From: Labilithrix sp.
Lineage (GTDB): Bacteria > Myxococcota_A > Polyangia > Polyangiales > Polyangiaceae
DNA: 64,000 nucleotides
NCBI GenBank assembly: GCA_019637155.1
Contig: JAHBWE010000006.1
Location: forward strand, 1-64,000
Direction: 5' to 3'
A program made the translations under genes and the position numbers. Below, piece after piece: positions 43,222 through 52,183 of the stretch (the first letter of the stretch is position 1; each line of letters starts with the position of its first letter). The notes under the pieces are model-generated. The model was not told the origin of the DNA. It searched no databases and was given only the letters and a program-made list of their open reading frames with translations.

Positions 43222-43917
43222 TCATTCGCGCAGGCGCGCGACGCGTTCGGTGAGGGCGGCGTGGAGGCCGGCGAGGTCGGGGCGATCCGGCGCGAGCTCG
43301 CAGGCGAGGGCGAGTTGGGCGAGGGCGGTGCGGTCGTGGCCTTCGGCGAGGTGGAGGCTCGCGGCGGTGATGCGGTAGTCGGCGCGCGTCGAGTCGAGCT
43401 CGATCGCGCGCTGCGCTGCCGCGATCGCGAGGGGGTGCTCGATGCCGGCGCGGAGGAGCGTGTACGCGTAGCGATGTTGCACGTACGCGTCGGTCGGGAG
43501 CTGTTCGACGACGCGGCCCCAGATCTCCGCCGCCTGCTTCCACTCCTTCGCCGCTTCGAGCGCGCTCGCCTGGCGGCGATGCATGCGCGTCTTGAGGCGC
43601 GCGCTCAAGTACGCGTCGTACGCCGCGCGCTCCGTCGCGTTGCCGAGCGTCGCCTCCGCCTTCGCGAGCGCCGCGAAGATCGCGTCGATCTTCGGCTTCA
43701 GCGCGCCGACGTCCTTTCGGAACCAGCGATCGGGGTGGTGCTCCTTCGCCTTCTGGAAGTACGCGCGCTTGATCGTCTTGATGTCGTCCGTCGCCGCGAC
43801 CCCGAGGAGCGCGTAGTGATCGATGCGCTCGAGCCGATCGTAGAGCTCGAGGATCGCCTTCTGCTCCTCCGGCGGCATCCCGACCGCGGGGATGACCTGC
43901 GACTGCGTCTCGCTCAT
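43222..43917 (-). CDS. J-domain/TPR protein
   Basis: A 231-residue cytosolic protein. The J domain, about residues 20-90, contains LYDRLERIDHYALLGVAATDDIKTIKRAYFQKAKEHHPDRW with the HPD tripeptide needed for Hsp70 stimulation. Residues about 110-230 are TPR-like helices (WKQAAEIWGRVVEQLPTDAYVQHRYAYTLLRAG, LAIAAAQRAIELDSTRADY). Many Myxococcota genomes carry such small DnaJ-like proteins with TPRs. The ATG at 43917 shares its last base with the TGA of the upstream dehydrogenase gene, so the two are coupled. It faces the DUF3226 gene's stop. Confidence 0.85.
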   Translation of the reverse strand: MSETQSQVIPAVGMPPEEQKAILELYDRLERIDHYALLGVAATDDIKTIKRAYFQKAKEHHPDRWFRKDVGALKPKIDAIFAALAKAEATLGNATERAAYDAYLSARLKTRMHRRQASALEAAKEWKQAAEIWGRVVEQLPTDAYVQHRYAYTLLRAGIEHPLAIAAAQRAIELDSTRADYRITAASLHLAEGHDRTALAQLALACELAPDRPDLAGLHAALTERVARLRE

Positions 43918-44765
43918 CACACCTTCATGATCGACGCCCAGTTGTCGGCGATCTCCTGGGCGGTCCACACCGTGCTCGCGCCGTCCTTGAACTTCCCCGC
44001 CGACTCGACAACCTTGAAAGCGTACATGCGCGCGCCGGCGACGGCGAGGACGTGACCCGTCTTGTCGCCGCAGAGATCGCTCGCGAGGAAGAGCGCCGCC
44101 GGCGTGATGTGCTCCGGCGTCATCGTGTCGACGTTCTGGAACGTGGGGAGGTCCTCCGTCATCCGCGTCTTCGCGATCGGCGCGAGGGCGTTCACGGTGA
44201 TGCGATGCTTCTGGAGCTCGATCGCGATCGTGCGCGTGAGCCCGTAGATGCCCGCCTTCGCCGCGGCGTAGTTCGCCTGCCCGAAGTTGCCGAGCATGCC
44301 GCTCACGCTCGTCGTGTTCACGATCCGCCCTCCGCCCCCCCGCTTCACCGCGTGCGCGGCGAAGGCCTGCGAGCAGAGGAACGTGCCCTTGAGGTGGACC
44401 GCGATGACCGCGTCCCACATCTCCTCGTCCATCTTGAGGAACGTCTTGTCGCGGAGGATGCCCGCGTTGTTCACGAGGACGTCGACCTTGCCGAACGTCT
44501 CGACCCCGAGCGCGACGATCGCCTGCGCGCCGCCCGCGGTCGCGACCGACTCGTAGCTCGCGACCGCGCGCCCGCCGGCGGACTCGATCTCCTTCACCAC
44601 CGCGTCGGCGGCGGCCTCCGAGGCGTCGCCGGCGCCGTCGCGCGCGGTGCCGACGTCGTTCACGACGACGCTCGCGCCCTCCGCCGCGAAGGCGAGCGCG
44701 TGCGACCGGCCGATGCCGTTGCCCGCGCCGGTGATGATCACGACCTTGTCGTCGAGGAGACCCAT
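43917..44765 (-). CDS. Short-chain dehydrogenase, MFE-2-like (hydroxyacyl-CoA dehydrogenase type)
   Basis: A 282-residue SDR. NAD-binding VVIITGAGNGIGRSHALAFA, NNAG (VDVLVNNAGILRDK) and the catalytic SVSGMLGNFGQANYAAAKAG (Ser..YxxxK). The C-terminus (KFKDGASTVWTAQEIADNWASIM) matches the SDR unit of peroxisomal multifunctional enzyme type 2, so the substrate is probably a 3-hydroxyacyl-CoA. It is upstream of the J-domain gene with a one-base overlap. The racemase and SCP2 carrier at 46-47.5 kb would fit the same route of branched or sterol-like acyl-CoA oxidation. Confidence 0.88.
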   Translation of the reverse strand: MGLLDDKVVIITGAGNGIGRSHALAFAAEGASVVVNDVGTARDGAGDASEAAADAVVKEIESAGGRAVASYESVATAGGAQAIVALGVETFGKVDVLVNNAGILRDKTFLKMDEEMWDAVIAVHLKGTFLCSQAFAAHAVKRGGGGRIVNTTSVSGMLGNFGQANYAAAKAGIYGLTRTIAIELQKHRITVNALAPIAKTRMTEDLPTFQNVDTMTPEHITPAALFLASDLCGDKTGHVLAVAGARMYAFKVVESAGKFKDGASTVWTAQEIADNWASIMKV

Positions 44766-44774
44766 GCTCTCTGT

Positions 44775-45836
44775 CTATTCGTGCTCGGCGAGCAGGTCGA
44801 CGAGGATCTTCTCGCCGCCGCTCGCGCCCGACACCGAGAAGAAGGGCCCCCGCACCGTGCCGGTGAACACGTGCGCGCTCGTCGCCTCCGTCGGCATCCA
44901 CGGCGCCTCCGCGCGGTAGGCGCCGTTCTCGTCGACCGCGACCGCGATGCCGTCGTCCTCGACGCAGAGGCCGCCGCGGCACGGCGTGATCCCCTTCACC
45001 GCGACGAGGGGCTTGCCTCCGCCGCCGGTCCGGTACTCCGTCACGTACTCGCCGGTCGGGAGGTAGATCGCGACGCGGTCTTCGTTTTTGTCCTTTTCGC
45101 CGTGATCGACGACGTGCAGGCGGCCCTTCGTGTCGATCGCGAGCCCGTCGATGCTGCCCTTCGCCGGCTGGCCGAGCGCGATCGCGGTCACCTTGCAGCC
45201 CGCCGGCGTCGGCTCGAGCTTCGCGATCCGTCGTTCGACCGGGGCGCCGTCGACGAGCTTCGCGAACGCGACGTAGCCGCGCGTTCCGTCGCGCAGCATC
45301 GTGATCGCGGTCGGCCGCAGATCGCTCGCGGCGGTGTCGAGGTCGCTCTCGCACGGCACCGCGGGCAGCGGCGCGATGCGCGACACGACGCCGGTCGGCG
45401 ACGACGTGTAGACGTTCCCGTCGTCGTCCGCGGCGAGGTAGTCGCCCGGCTCGCCGGCGGTGAACGCCTCGTCGCGGACGAGCTCGCACGTCGGCACGAT
45501 CGACGTCGCGGTGTAACGCGCGAGCGTGTACGTGACCTCGTCCGCGATCTTCGCGATGTAGAGCGTCGTCTTGCAGTCCTCGTCGGTGGTGGCCCACGCG
45601 GAGCCGAGCTGCACGCCGGTGAGGTCCGCGGGCACCTTGCACGAGGCCGCGGCGCGGGCGAGCGGGCACGCGACGCTCTCGTTCGGCGCGCCGTCGGGCA
45701 GGATCGCCGCGCCGTCGGGCAAGCGCGGGACCGCGCTCGTGCCGCCGGGCCCGGCGCTCGGCGACGACTCGCTGCACGCGACGACGGCGGCAAGGACCGC
45801 CGACGTGAGGACGAGGAAGACCAGACCGCGCCGCAT
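44775..45836 (-). CDS. Beta-propeller lipoprotein with Cys pairs
   Basis: A 353-residue exported protein. Signal MRRGLVFLVLTSAVLAAVVAC with lipid Cys at residue 21. The mature part shows propeller-like blades (DYLAADDDGNVYTSSPTGVVSRI, GLAIDTKGRLHVVDHGEKDKNEDRVAIYLPTG, GIAVAVDENGAYR) and scattered Cys pairs. It resembles the SMP-30-like lipoprotein at 5120. Function unknown. The ATG at 45836 starts the signal peptide; an earlier in-frame ATG at 45947 gives an Arg-rich leader. It ends nine bases before the SDR gene start, so it may be the first gene of that operon. It is divergent from the SCP2 gene. Confidence 0.78.
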   Translation of the reverse strand: MRRGLVFLVLTSAVLAAVVACSESSPSAGPGGTSAVPRLPDGAAILPDGAPNESVACPLARAAASCKVPADLTGVQLGSAWATTDEDCKTTLYIAKIADEVTYTLARYTATSIVPTCELVRDEAFTAGEPGDYLAADDDGNVYTSSPTGVVSRIAPLPAVPCESDLDTAASDLRPTAITMLRDGTRGYVAFAKLVDGAPVERRIAKLEPTPAGCKVTAIALGQPAKGSIDGLAIDTKGRLHVVDHGEKDKNEDRVAIYLPTGEYVTEYRTGGGGKPLVAVKGITPCRGGLCVEDDGIAVAVDENGAYRAEAPWMPTEATSAHVFTGTVRGPFFSVSGASGGEKILVDLLAEHE

Positions 45837-45982
45837 CGCGCGGGACGAAACCACCGCGCGGGCCGCGCGTCCAGCACCGGAGGACCGCCGTGCGGCGCGG
45901 CGTCCCTTGACGGTGTGGGGCACGCTTGATACTCGCTGAACCGTCATTCAGTTTGGTCCCACTCATCTCGAAGGAGACGCCG

Positions 45983-46315
45983 ATGGCGGTCGATATCAAG
46001 AAGCTGTTCAACGAGGAACTTCCCGCTGCGCTCGAGAAGAACGCGGAGGACGCGAAGACGATCGGCGCGAAGTACCAGATGAACGTGACCGGCGAGGGTG
46101 AGTGGACGATCGACGTCACGTCGTCGGGCCCGAGCTGCAAGCCGGGCACGGACGCGGCGGCCGACTGCACGATCACGATCGCGGCGGAGGACTTCCAGAA
46201 GCTGATCGAGAACCCGCAGGCGAACGGCATGCAGCTGTTCTTCGCGGGCAAGCTGAAGGTCGCGGGCAACCAGATGCTCGCGATGAAGCTGCAGAAGCTC
46301 TTCGGCTACAAGTGA
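45983..46315 (+). CDS. SCP2 sterol-carrier domain protein
   Basis: A 110-residue single-domain SCP2-like carrier. It starts VDIKKLFNEELPAALEKNAEDAKTIGAKYQMNVTG. The C-terminal half has TITIAAEDFQKLIENPQANGMQLFFAGKLKVAGNQMLAMKLQKLFGY, the typical core. Family members bind fatty acyl-CoA or sterols in the cytosol. AAGGAG lies eight bases upstream of the ATG, an unusually clear ribosome site, which fixes the start. The next gene starts nine bases after its stop, so it is co-transcribed with the racemase. Confidence 0.92.
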   Translation: MAVDIKKLFNEELPAALEKNAEDAKTIGAKYQMNVTGEGEWTIDVTSSGPSCKPGTDAAADCTITIAAEDFQKLIENPQANGMQLFFAGKLKVAGNQMLAMKLQKLFGYK

Positions 46316-46324
46316 GCTGACGCG

Positions 46325-47500
46325 GTGACGCCGCTCGCCGGTATTCGTGTCCTCGATCTGTCGCGGCTCCTCCCCGGGCCGTACGCCACGCTGGTCCTCG
46401 CGGACCTCGGCGCAGAGGTCGACAAGATCGAGGACATGGCGGGCGGTGACTACCTCCGCGTGATGCCGCCGCACGTCACCGGCGGCGAGGGCACCGAGGC
46501 GACGTCGAGCATCTTCCTCGCGCTGAACCGCAACAAGCGGAGCGCGGTGATCGACCTGAAGAAGCCCGAGGCGAAGGCCGCGTTCCTCCGCCTCGTGAAG
46601 AGCTACGACGTCGTGCTCGAGACGTTCCGCCCCGGCGTGCTCGATCGCCTGGGCCTCTCGCACGCCGCCCTCCTCGAGGCGAACCCGCGCCTCGTCGTCT
46701 GCGCGATCAGCGGCTACGGCCAGACCGGCCCGCTCGCGCAGCGCGCGGGGCACGACCTGAACTACGTCTCGCGCGCCGGCGTCCTCGGCCAGCAGGGCCC
46801 CGCCGATCGCCCGCCCGCGCTCCCGGGCTTCCAGCTCGCCGACATCTCGGGCGCGCTCTACGCCGTCGTCGGCGTCCTCGGCGCGCTGCTCGAGCGCACG
46901 CGCACGAACGCGGGCCGTGTCGTCGACGTCGCGATGATCGAGACGGCGATGCCGTTCGCGATCGCGGGCTTCGGCCTCCTCTTCGGACAGCAGCCGCCGC
47001 AGCGCGGGAACGAGGCGCTCACGGGCGGGATCGCGCCGTACCAGACGTACGCGACGAAGGACGGGCGCGCGATGGCGCTCGCGTCGCTCGAGCCGAAGTT
47101 CTGGCTGCAGTTCTGCGCCGGCATCGGGCGCGAGGTCGACATGAGCGATCTGATGCCGGGCGAGCACCAGGCCGCGCTCAAGGAGCAGCTCGCCGCCGTG
47201 TTCGCGGCGAAGACGCAGGCCGAGTGGGTGCAGTTTGCAAGTGAACGCGACTGCTGCCTCGAGCCGATCCTCTCGCCGGAGGAGGCGATGAAGGATCCGC
47301 ACCTCGCCGCGCGGAAGATGTTCTTCGACCTCGCCTCGCCGTGGGGTCCGATCGCGCAGATGCGCACGCCGCTCACCGCGCCCGACCGGACGCACACCGC
47401 GCCCCCGCGCTCCGGCGAGCACACCGACGACGTGCTGCGCGACGGCGGCCTCGCCGACGACGAGATCGCCGCGCTCCGCGCCGCCGGCGCCGTTCGCTGA
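46325..47500 (+). CDS. Alpha-methylacyl-CoA racemase / CaiB-type CoA enzyme
   Basis: A 391-residue member of CoA-transferase family III. It begins LAGIRVLDLSRLLPGPYATLVLADLGAEVDKIE. NKRSAVIDLKKPEAKAAFLRL and RPGVLDRLGLS follow. RAGHDLNYVSRAGVLG carries the His and LADISGALYA the Asp expected of the racemase (AMACR) subgroup, as does the E-rich ending. It would interconvert the 2-methyl epimers of branched acyl-CoA. GTG at 46325 is the start. Together with SCP2 and the MFE-2-like SDR it suggests branched-chain or steroid-side-chain oxidation; this is inference from neighbours. Confidence 0.88.
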   Translation: MTPLAGIRVLDLSRLLPGPYATLVLADLGAEVDKIEDMAGGDYLRVMPPHVTGGEGTEATSSIFLALNRNKRSAVIDLKKPEAKAAFLRLVKSYDVVLETFRPGVLDRLGLSHAALLEANPRLVVCAISGYGQTGPLAQRAGHDLNYVSRAGVLGQQGPADRPPALPGFQLADISGALYAVVGVLGALLERTRTNAGRVVDVAMIETAMPFAIAGFGLLFGQQPPQRGNEALTGGIAPYQTYATKDGRAMALASLEPKFWLQFCAGIGREVDMSDLMPGEHQAALKEQLAAVFAAKTQAEWVQFASERDCCLEPILSPEEAMKDPHLAARKMFFDLASPWGPIAQMRTPLTAPDRTHTAPPRSGEHTDDVLRDGGLADDEIAALRAAGAVR

Positions 47501-47928
47501 GCTGAGACGGCGCGCCGAACGTCAGAACATCAGGCACGCGCCGAACGAGCACTTGCCGCAGCCGCGCGCGCGGCACATCGAGTCGCCGGCGGGGCCGTCG
47601 CGCGCGCGGTCGGCTACGGCTCGCCCGCCGCGCTCTGTCACGCCTTCGCCCGCGCGCGGCTTCCGTCGCCCGGCGCCGTCCGCTCCCACGCGGTCGCGGG
47701 CTGACAGCCAGGTCGAAATTCTGAAGAAGCTTGCGCAATTTGCGCAGTGGATGCGTGGGGTTGGACTCGCCCCCAGCGCTAACCCATGGAAATTGCTAGA
47801 GGCGATGCGTTTCGAAACGCAACGGCCACATGTCGGATCATGTTTGACCAGTGCGCACAATGCGCTACGCCCACCACCTCGCCAAGGGTCGGTCACTCGG
47901 CCCCCATTTCGTCGCCTCCGGAGGCTCC
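47501..47928. other. 428-bp non-coding region with palindromes
   Basis: No convincing gene. The part from 47705 to 47870 is less GC-rich than the surroundings and holds two symmetrical sequences. One is TGCGCA-ATT-TGCGCA at 47732-47746. The other is a perfect 16-bp palindrome TGCGTTTCGAAACGCA at 47806-47821. Both precede the cytochrome-like lipoprotein gene at 47929 and could be regulatory. On the minus strand a very short Cys-rich frame (MCRARGCGKCSFGACLMF, 47522-47578) ends here. It is too short to call. Confidence 0.5.
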
Positions 47929-49680
47929 ATGCGCGTTGGTCTTGGGCTCGTTCTCTTCGCTGCGCCGGCATTCGCCGCGATCGCCGCAGTTGGTTGCACC
48001 GCGAACGACGAGGGCGCCGACTCGGCCTCCGAGGTCCGCGTCTCGCCGGAGCTGTCCGATCTCGAGCTCGCGTCGAAGGCCTCGCAGCTCCTGAGCGCGG
48101 AAGGCTCGAAGTGCTCGACGTGCCACACCGCGGGCAAGGAGGACATCCTCCGCTGGGGCGCCGCTTACAAAGCCGTGAAGGACGAGTGCCTCGCTCCGGC
48201 GCTCCCGCTCACCGCGCTCGAGCGCATCGACTGCCTCCGTCAGGACAAGACCGACGCGACGTCGTGGTTCACCGCCGAGAAGCTCGGTCTCTACTCGGGC
48301 GGGGCGCACCTCGCGGAGTTCGAGGCGCTCTTCAAGGCCGCGTACCCCGAGGACGAGTGGGAGCTCCGCTTCAAGGAGTTCAAGACCGCCGCCGGCATGC
48401 CCGCGTTCAACCGCCCCGGCTTCACCGCCGACGAGTACGCGCTCGTCGCGAAGTGGGCCGACCGCGGCCTCCCGAAGATCAACGAGGTCATGGCGCCGCC
48501 GGGCGAAGCCGAGTGCGTGCCGAGCACGACGCCCGAGCTCCAGGCGCACATCGAGCGGATGAAGACGGAGGGTTGGGGCGCGCGCCTCGCCGCCGCGAGC
48601 ACGCCGATGGCCCTCTGCGGCGCGGCCGAGAACCCGGTCGACTGCCTGACGTCGCTCCCCGACCTCACGCAACAGATGGGCGTCGAGGGCACGACGCAGA
48701 CGCTCCGCGAGCTCCGCAAGCTCGAGTTCCGCACGAGCTTCTGGGTTCGCAGCTCGCCCGACGGCCGCTTCGCCGCGGTCGGCGGCTCGCCGTCGAAGAT
48801 CATCGACCTCGACGCGCCCGCGACCGCGGCGTACGTCTCGGTGCAGGCGCCCTACGATCCGGGCTTCTTCCCGAACAACGACGGCTTCACGTACGCCGGC
48901 GCGGGCGGCGGCGGCATTCGCGTGTGTCGCTCGAGCGTCATCCACGACGCCTTCGCGTCGGGTCAGAGGATCACGTTCAACGAGCCGTCCTGCACGAGGA
49001 TCATCGACACGGTCTACCAGTCGATCGGCGCGTCGGTGGACGGGTCGCTCTACTTCATGGCCACGGGCGCGCACACGAACGACTCGGGCTCGAGCTCGGG
49101 CCCGCTCGGCGCCTCCTTCGGCGCGAACGCGACGACGACGCTCACGCCGATGTTCAACGACGGCACGAAGTACGTGCCGGGCCAGAACGTCCAGGTGAAG
49201 ATCCCGCAGGAAGGCGACCAGCAGATGTCGCCGACGAACACGCTCCTCATCACGCGCTTCGGCCAGAAGGCGGGCCGGGCCGGCTTCCGCATTCGCAGCG
49301 TCACCCCGCGCTTCGGCGCGCCGACCGGCGACGCGGGCGCGAGCGCGCTCCCGAGCGTGCGGGTCGAGACGAAGGTCCTCGGCACGATCTGCCTCCAGGG
49401 CGGCAAGCCCCAGCTCTCGTTCGACGAGCGCTTCATCGCGGTGCACCAGTACGTCGACCCGAACGCGAACCCGGCCGGCCTCCCGATCGGCACCGCGAAC
49501 ATCTTCGTCCACGACCTCAAGACCGGCCGTCAGGTGCAGCTCACGAAGCTCCGCGCCGGCCAGAAGGCGCTCTTCCCGCACTGGCGCGCGGACGGCTGGC
49601 TCTACTTCCTCGTGAAGGACAACACCGGCAAGGAGTCGCTCGTCGCGAGCGACGTGGCCCTCCGCCTCTCGGCGGAGTGA
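47929..49680 (+). CDS. Cytochrome c-type lipoprotein with beta-propeller-like body
   Basis: A 583-residue exported protein. The signal (MRVGLGLVLFAAPAFAAIAA) ends in lipobox VGC. A CxxCH haem-binding motif (SKCSTCHTAGKED) lies near residue 60. The C-terminal half has propeller-like blades (SFWVRSSPDGRFAAVGGSPSKIIDLD, GQRITFNEPSC, DERFIAVHQYV, LFPHWRADGWLYFL). It probably binds one c-type haem. GGAGG five bases before the ATG at 47929 supports this start over one at 47851. The next lipoprotein starts 13 bases after its stop and also bears CxxCH, so the two are likely partners in an electron-transfer or surface system. Confidence 0.8.
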   Translation: MRVGLGLVLFAAPAFAAIAAVGCTANDEGADSASEVRVSPELSDLELASKASQLLSAEGSKCSTCHTAGKEDILRWGAAYKAVKDECLAPALPLTALERIDCLRQDKTDATSWFTAEKLGLYSGGAHLAEFEALFKAAYPEDEWELRFKEFKTAAGMPAFNRPGFTADEYALVAKWADRGLPKINEVMAPPGEAECVPSTTPELQAHIERMKTEGWGARLAAASTPMALCGAAENPVDCLTSLPDLTQQMGVEGTTQTLRELRKLEFRTSFWVRSSPDGRFAAVGGSPSKIIDLDAPATAAYVSVQAPYDPGFFPNNDGFTYAGAGGGGIRVCRSSVIHDAFASGQRITFNEPSCTRIIDTVYQSIGASVDGSLYFMATGAHTNDSGSSSGPLGASFGANATTTLTPMFNDGTKYVPGQNVQVKIPQEGDQQMSPTNTLLITRFGQKAGRAGFRIRSVTPRFGAPTGDAGASALPSVRVETKVLGTICLQGGKPQLSFDERFIAVHQYVDPNANPAGLPIGTANIFVHDLKTGRQVQLTKLRAGQKALFPHWRADGWLYFLVKDNTGKESLVASDVALRLSAE

Positions 49681-49693
49681 GGACCGAGGGCGC

Positions 49694-51046
49694 TTGATCC
49701 GCTCGGTCGGTCTTCTTCTCGCGCTGGCCGGGGCCGTCGGCCTCGGCGCGTGCACGAGCCTCTCGAACGAGAGCGCCGGCACGGCGGAGCAAGAGATGAA
49801 CCCGACCGACCGCCTCCTCGTCGGACGCGGCGCCCCTTATCCCGCCGACCTCGAGCTCCGCGATCGCCTCCCCGCGCTCCGCTCCTCGCAGAGCGAGCGT
49901 CGCGCGGCGGCGTGGCAGATCGCGAAGCGCGTCCTCGAGCCGGTGAAGGTCGACGGCGGCACGCGCACGATCCCGCGCTTCCAGACCTGGTACGCGAAGG
50001 AGGAGTTCCTCCCGATGTTCGACCGCATCCTGCGGCGGACCGCGAAGGAGGACCTCCTCGCGAAGAAGCGACCCACCGCCGAGCAGATCGACGAGGCGTT
50101 CGCGTGGGAGGCGGAGCGCGCGATGACGATGCCCGACGGCACGCCGGAGCGCCTCGCCGATCGCCGCGCGCACCTCGACGCGAACGGCGACGCCGCGCTC
50201 GGCGGCCCCGAGCGCGTGCTCATGAGCCCCGAGCTCGTGGGGCATCTTTATGCCCACTACGACAGCGTCCTCGGCTGCATCGGGAACGTCCCCGCCGCCG
50301 ACGCGCCGCCGCCGAGCGACACGAACTTCGCGCCGTGCGTCGGCGAGGAGATGCCGCCCGGCGCGGTCGTCGTGAAGGCGCGCTGGGTCCCGGAGTCGCT
50401 CCCGCTCGACGCGTGGGACACCGACGCGACGACGCTCGAGGAGAAGCTCACCGCCGGCGAGTGGGGGACCGCCCCGCGCACGGTCGCGCCCGCCGCCGAC
50501 GCCATCTACACGATGACGCTCCCCTCTGGCGCGCGCATGCGCCTCGCCGCGCTCCACATCATGTCGAAGGAGCTCCGCGACTGGGCGTGGGTCTCGCTCT
50601 TCTGGTCCGATCGGCCGGACGCCGACTTCGGCGCCGACCGCCCGAGCGAGGACTTCACCGGCCCGTTCGCGAGCTACAAGATGTGCGCGACGGTCGACTT
50701 CGACGAAGAGGACGACGGCACGCAGCCGCGCAAGAGCTCCTTCTCCGACGACACCCTCGCCGCCGCGATCGACGCGACGCGCAAGTTCGGCCCCCGCACG
50801 TGGTGCTCGAACCCGTACCTCGAGGACGGCGTCCACAACGCGAAGACGAACTGCATCGGCTGCCACCAGCACGCCGGCACGCGCCACACGACGACGACGA
50901 TCCTCGAAGGCGAGGGCGCGTTCCCGGACGGCTCGCGCGCGCGCCACCGCGAGAACTTCCCCGCCGACTACACCTTCCTCACCGGCACCGGCCTCGAGCT
51001 CGGCGCCCTGATGCAGGCAAAGTACAACCAGCTCGCGCAGCCCTGA
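49694..51046 (+). CDS. Second cytochrome c-type lipoprotein
   Basis: A 450-residue protein starting at TTG 49694 (MIRSVGLLLALAGAVGLGAC, lipid Cys at residue 20). The body is soluble, with a late CxxCH haem motif (TNCIGCHQHAGTRHT, about residue 388) and paired Cys at about 185 and 198 (LGCIGNVP, FAPCVGEE). Weak ribosome-site GAGGG. No other family signature is recognised. It is the downstream partner of the haem-motif lipoprotein at 47929. Both are preceded by signal peptides and would need a c-type haem ligation system located elsewhere. Confidence 0.72.
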   Translation: MIRSVGLLLALAGAVGLGACTSLSNESAGTAEQEMNPTDRLLVGRGAPYPADLELRDRLPALRSSQSERRAAAWQIAKRVLEPVKVDGGTRTIPRFQTWYAKEEFLPMFDRILRRTAKEDLLAKKRPTAEQIDEAFAWEAERAMTMPDGTPERLADRRAHLDANGDAALGGPERVLMSPELVGHLYAHYDSVLGCIGNVPAADAPPPSDTNFAPCVGEEMPPGAVVVKARWVPESLPLDAWDTDATTLEEKLTAGEWGTAPRTVAPAADAIYTMTLPSGARMRLAALHIMSKELRDWAWVSLFWSDRPDADFGADRPSEDFTGPFASYKMCATVDFDEEDDGTQPRKSSFSDDTLAAAIDATRKFGPRTWCSNPYLEDGVHNAKTNCIGCHQHAGTRHTTTTILEGEGAFPDGSRARHRENFPADYTFLTGTGLELGALMQAKYNQLAQP

Positions 51047-51068
51047 CGCCCGCGCGCGAGGGAGGCGA

Positions 51069-51085
51069 TTTCATCTCCGTTTCAC
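51069..51085. promoter_or_regulatory. OmpR/PhoB-like direct repeat, site 1
   Basis: TTTCA at 51069 and at 51080 (11-bp phasing), followed by CGCCG. The first T lies 62 bp before the glycosyltransferase ATG at 51131. It is one of three near-identical sites in this window, each upstream of a gene of the two-component locus. Confidence 0.6.
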
Positions 51086-51130
51086 GCCGGGTACCGCGCC
51101 GCTTCAAGGTGGTCGCGCAGAGTGGAGGGG

Positions 51131-52183
51131 ATGAAGATCCTCTACGGCGTGATGGGCGAAGGGTTGGGGCACACGATGCGGGCGCGGGCGCTCGTGCGCG
51201 GGCTCGAGGCGCGCGGGCATCGCGTGTGCGTCGCGACGTCGAGCCGGGCGGTGCCGATCTTGCGCGGGCACGGGATCGAGACGATCGCGATCGACGGGCT
51301 CGCGCTCGCGTACCGCGACGGCGCGGTGCTGCGGGCGCGCAGCGTCGCGACGGTGGCTCGGGCGGCTCCGCACGCGCTGCGGCGCAACGTGCGCGCCGCG
51401 CTGGGTGAGGTCCGCGACCTCCGGCCCGACGCGGTCGTCACCGACTTCGACTCGTTCGCGTACGCGGTGGGCCGCACGTGGGGCCTCCCGATCGTGTCGT
51501 TCGATCACCAACACGTGCTCGATCGCTGTCGCCACCCGCGCGCGATCGCGGAGCGGCTCTCGCCCGACTTCCGCGCCGCGCGCGCGTTCGTCCGCGTGAA
51601 GACCCCGCGCTGCGCGCACTTCGTCGTGACGTCGTTCTTCTTCCCGCCGCCGCGGAGCGCGAAGACGACGCTGGTCGGGCCCGTCGTCCGTCCCGAGGTC
51701 GCCGCAGCGCGGCCCACGCGCGGTGAGCACGTCGTCGTCTATCAGAGCGCGAACGGCGATCGGCGCCTCGTCCCCGCGCTCCTCGCGAACGCGCACGTCC
51801 CCTTCGTCGTGTACGGCGCCGGCGCGGTCGGTCGCGTCCGCAACGTCGAGCTCCGCGCGTTCGACGAGGCGCGCTTCGTCGCCGACCTCGCGAGCGCGCG
51901 CGGCGTGATCGCGAACGGCGGCTTCACCACGATCGCGGAGGCGCTCTACCTCGGCAAGCCCGTGCTCTCGGTGCCGCTCCGCCACCAAGGCGAGCAGGAG
52001 CTCAACGCCGCCTACCTCGCCGCGCTCGGGCTCGGGATGCGCGCGCGGCGGATCGACGAGGAGGTCGTCCGCTCCTTCGTCGATCACCTCGATCGCTTCC
52101 CCGCCGCCCACGACGTGCGCCTCGGCACCGGCAACGCCGACGCCGTCCACGCGGTCGAGCGCGCGCTCGCGGAGGCGGCGTGA
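51131..52183 (+). CDS. MurG-like glycosyltransferase (MJ1255/VC2487 type)
   Basis: A 350-residue GT-B glycosyltransferase. It begins MKILYGVMGEGLGHTMRARALVRGLEARGH, the signature of the MJ1255/VC2487 subfamily. C-terminal nucleotide-sugar region: VVYQSANGDRRLVPALL, ARGVIANGGFTTIAEALYLGKPVLSVPLRHQGEQELNA. Donor and acceptor are unknown; it may modify a lipid or glycan of the envelope. A GTG at 51122 is an alternative start, but ATG at 51131 has the GGAGG stretch before it. The stop overlaps the next GTG by four bases. It sits downstream of site 1 of the TTTCA direct repeat. Confidence 0.85.
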   Translation: MKILYGVMGEGLGHTMRARALVRGLEARGHRVCVATSSRAVPILRGHGIETIAIDGLALAYRDGAVLRARSVATVARAAPHALRRNVRAALGEVRDLRPDAVVTDFDSFAYAVGRTWGLPIVSFDHQHVLDRCRHPRAIAERLSPDFRAARAFVRVKTPRCAHFVVTSFFFPPPRSAKTTLVGPVVRPEVAAARPTRGEHVVVYQSANGDRRLVPALLANAHVPFVVYGAGAVGRVRNVELRAFDEARFVADLASARGVIANGGFTTIAEALYLGKPVLSVPLRHQGEQELNAAYLAALGLGMRARRIDEEVVRSFVDHLDRFPAAHDVRLGTGNADAVHAVERALAEAA

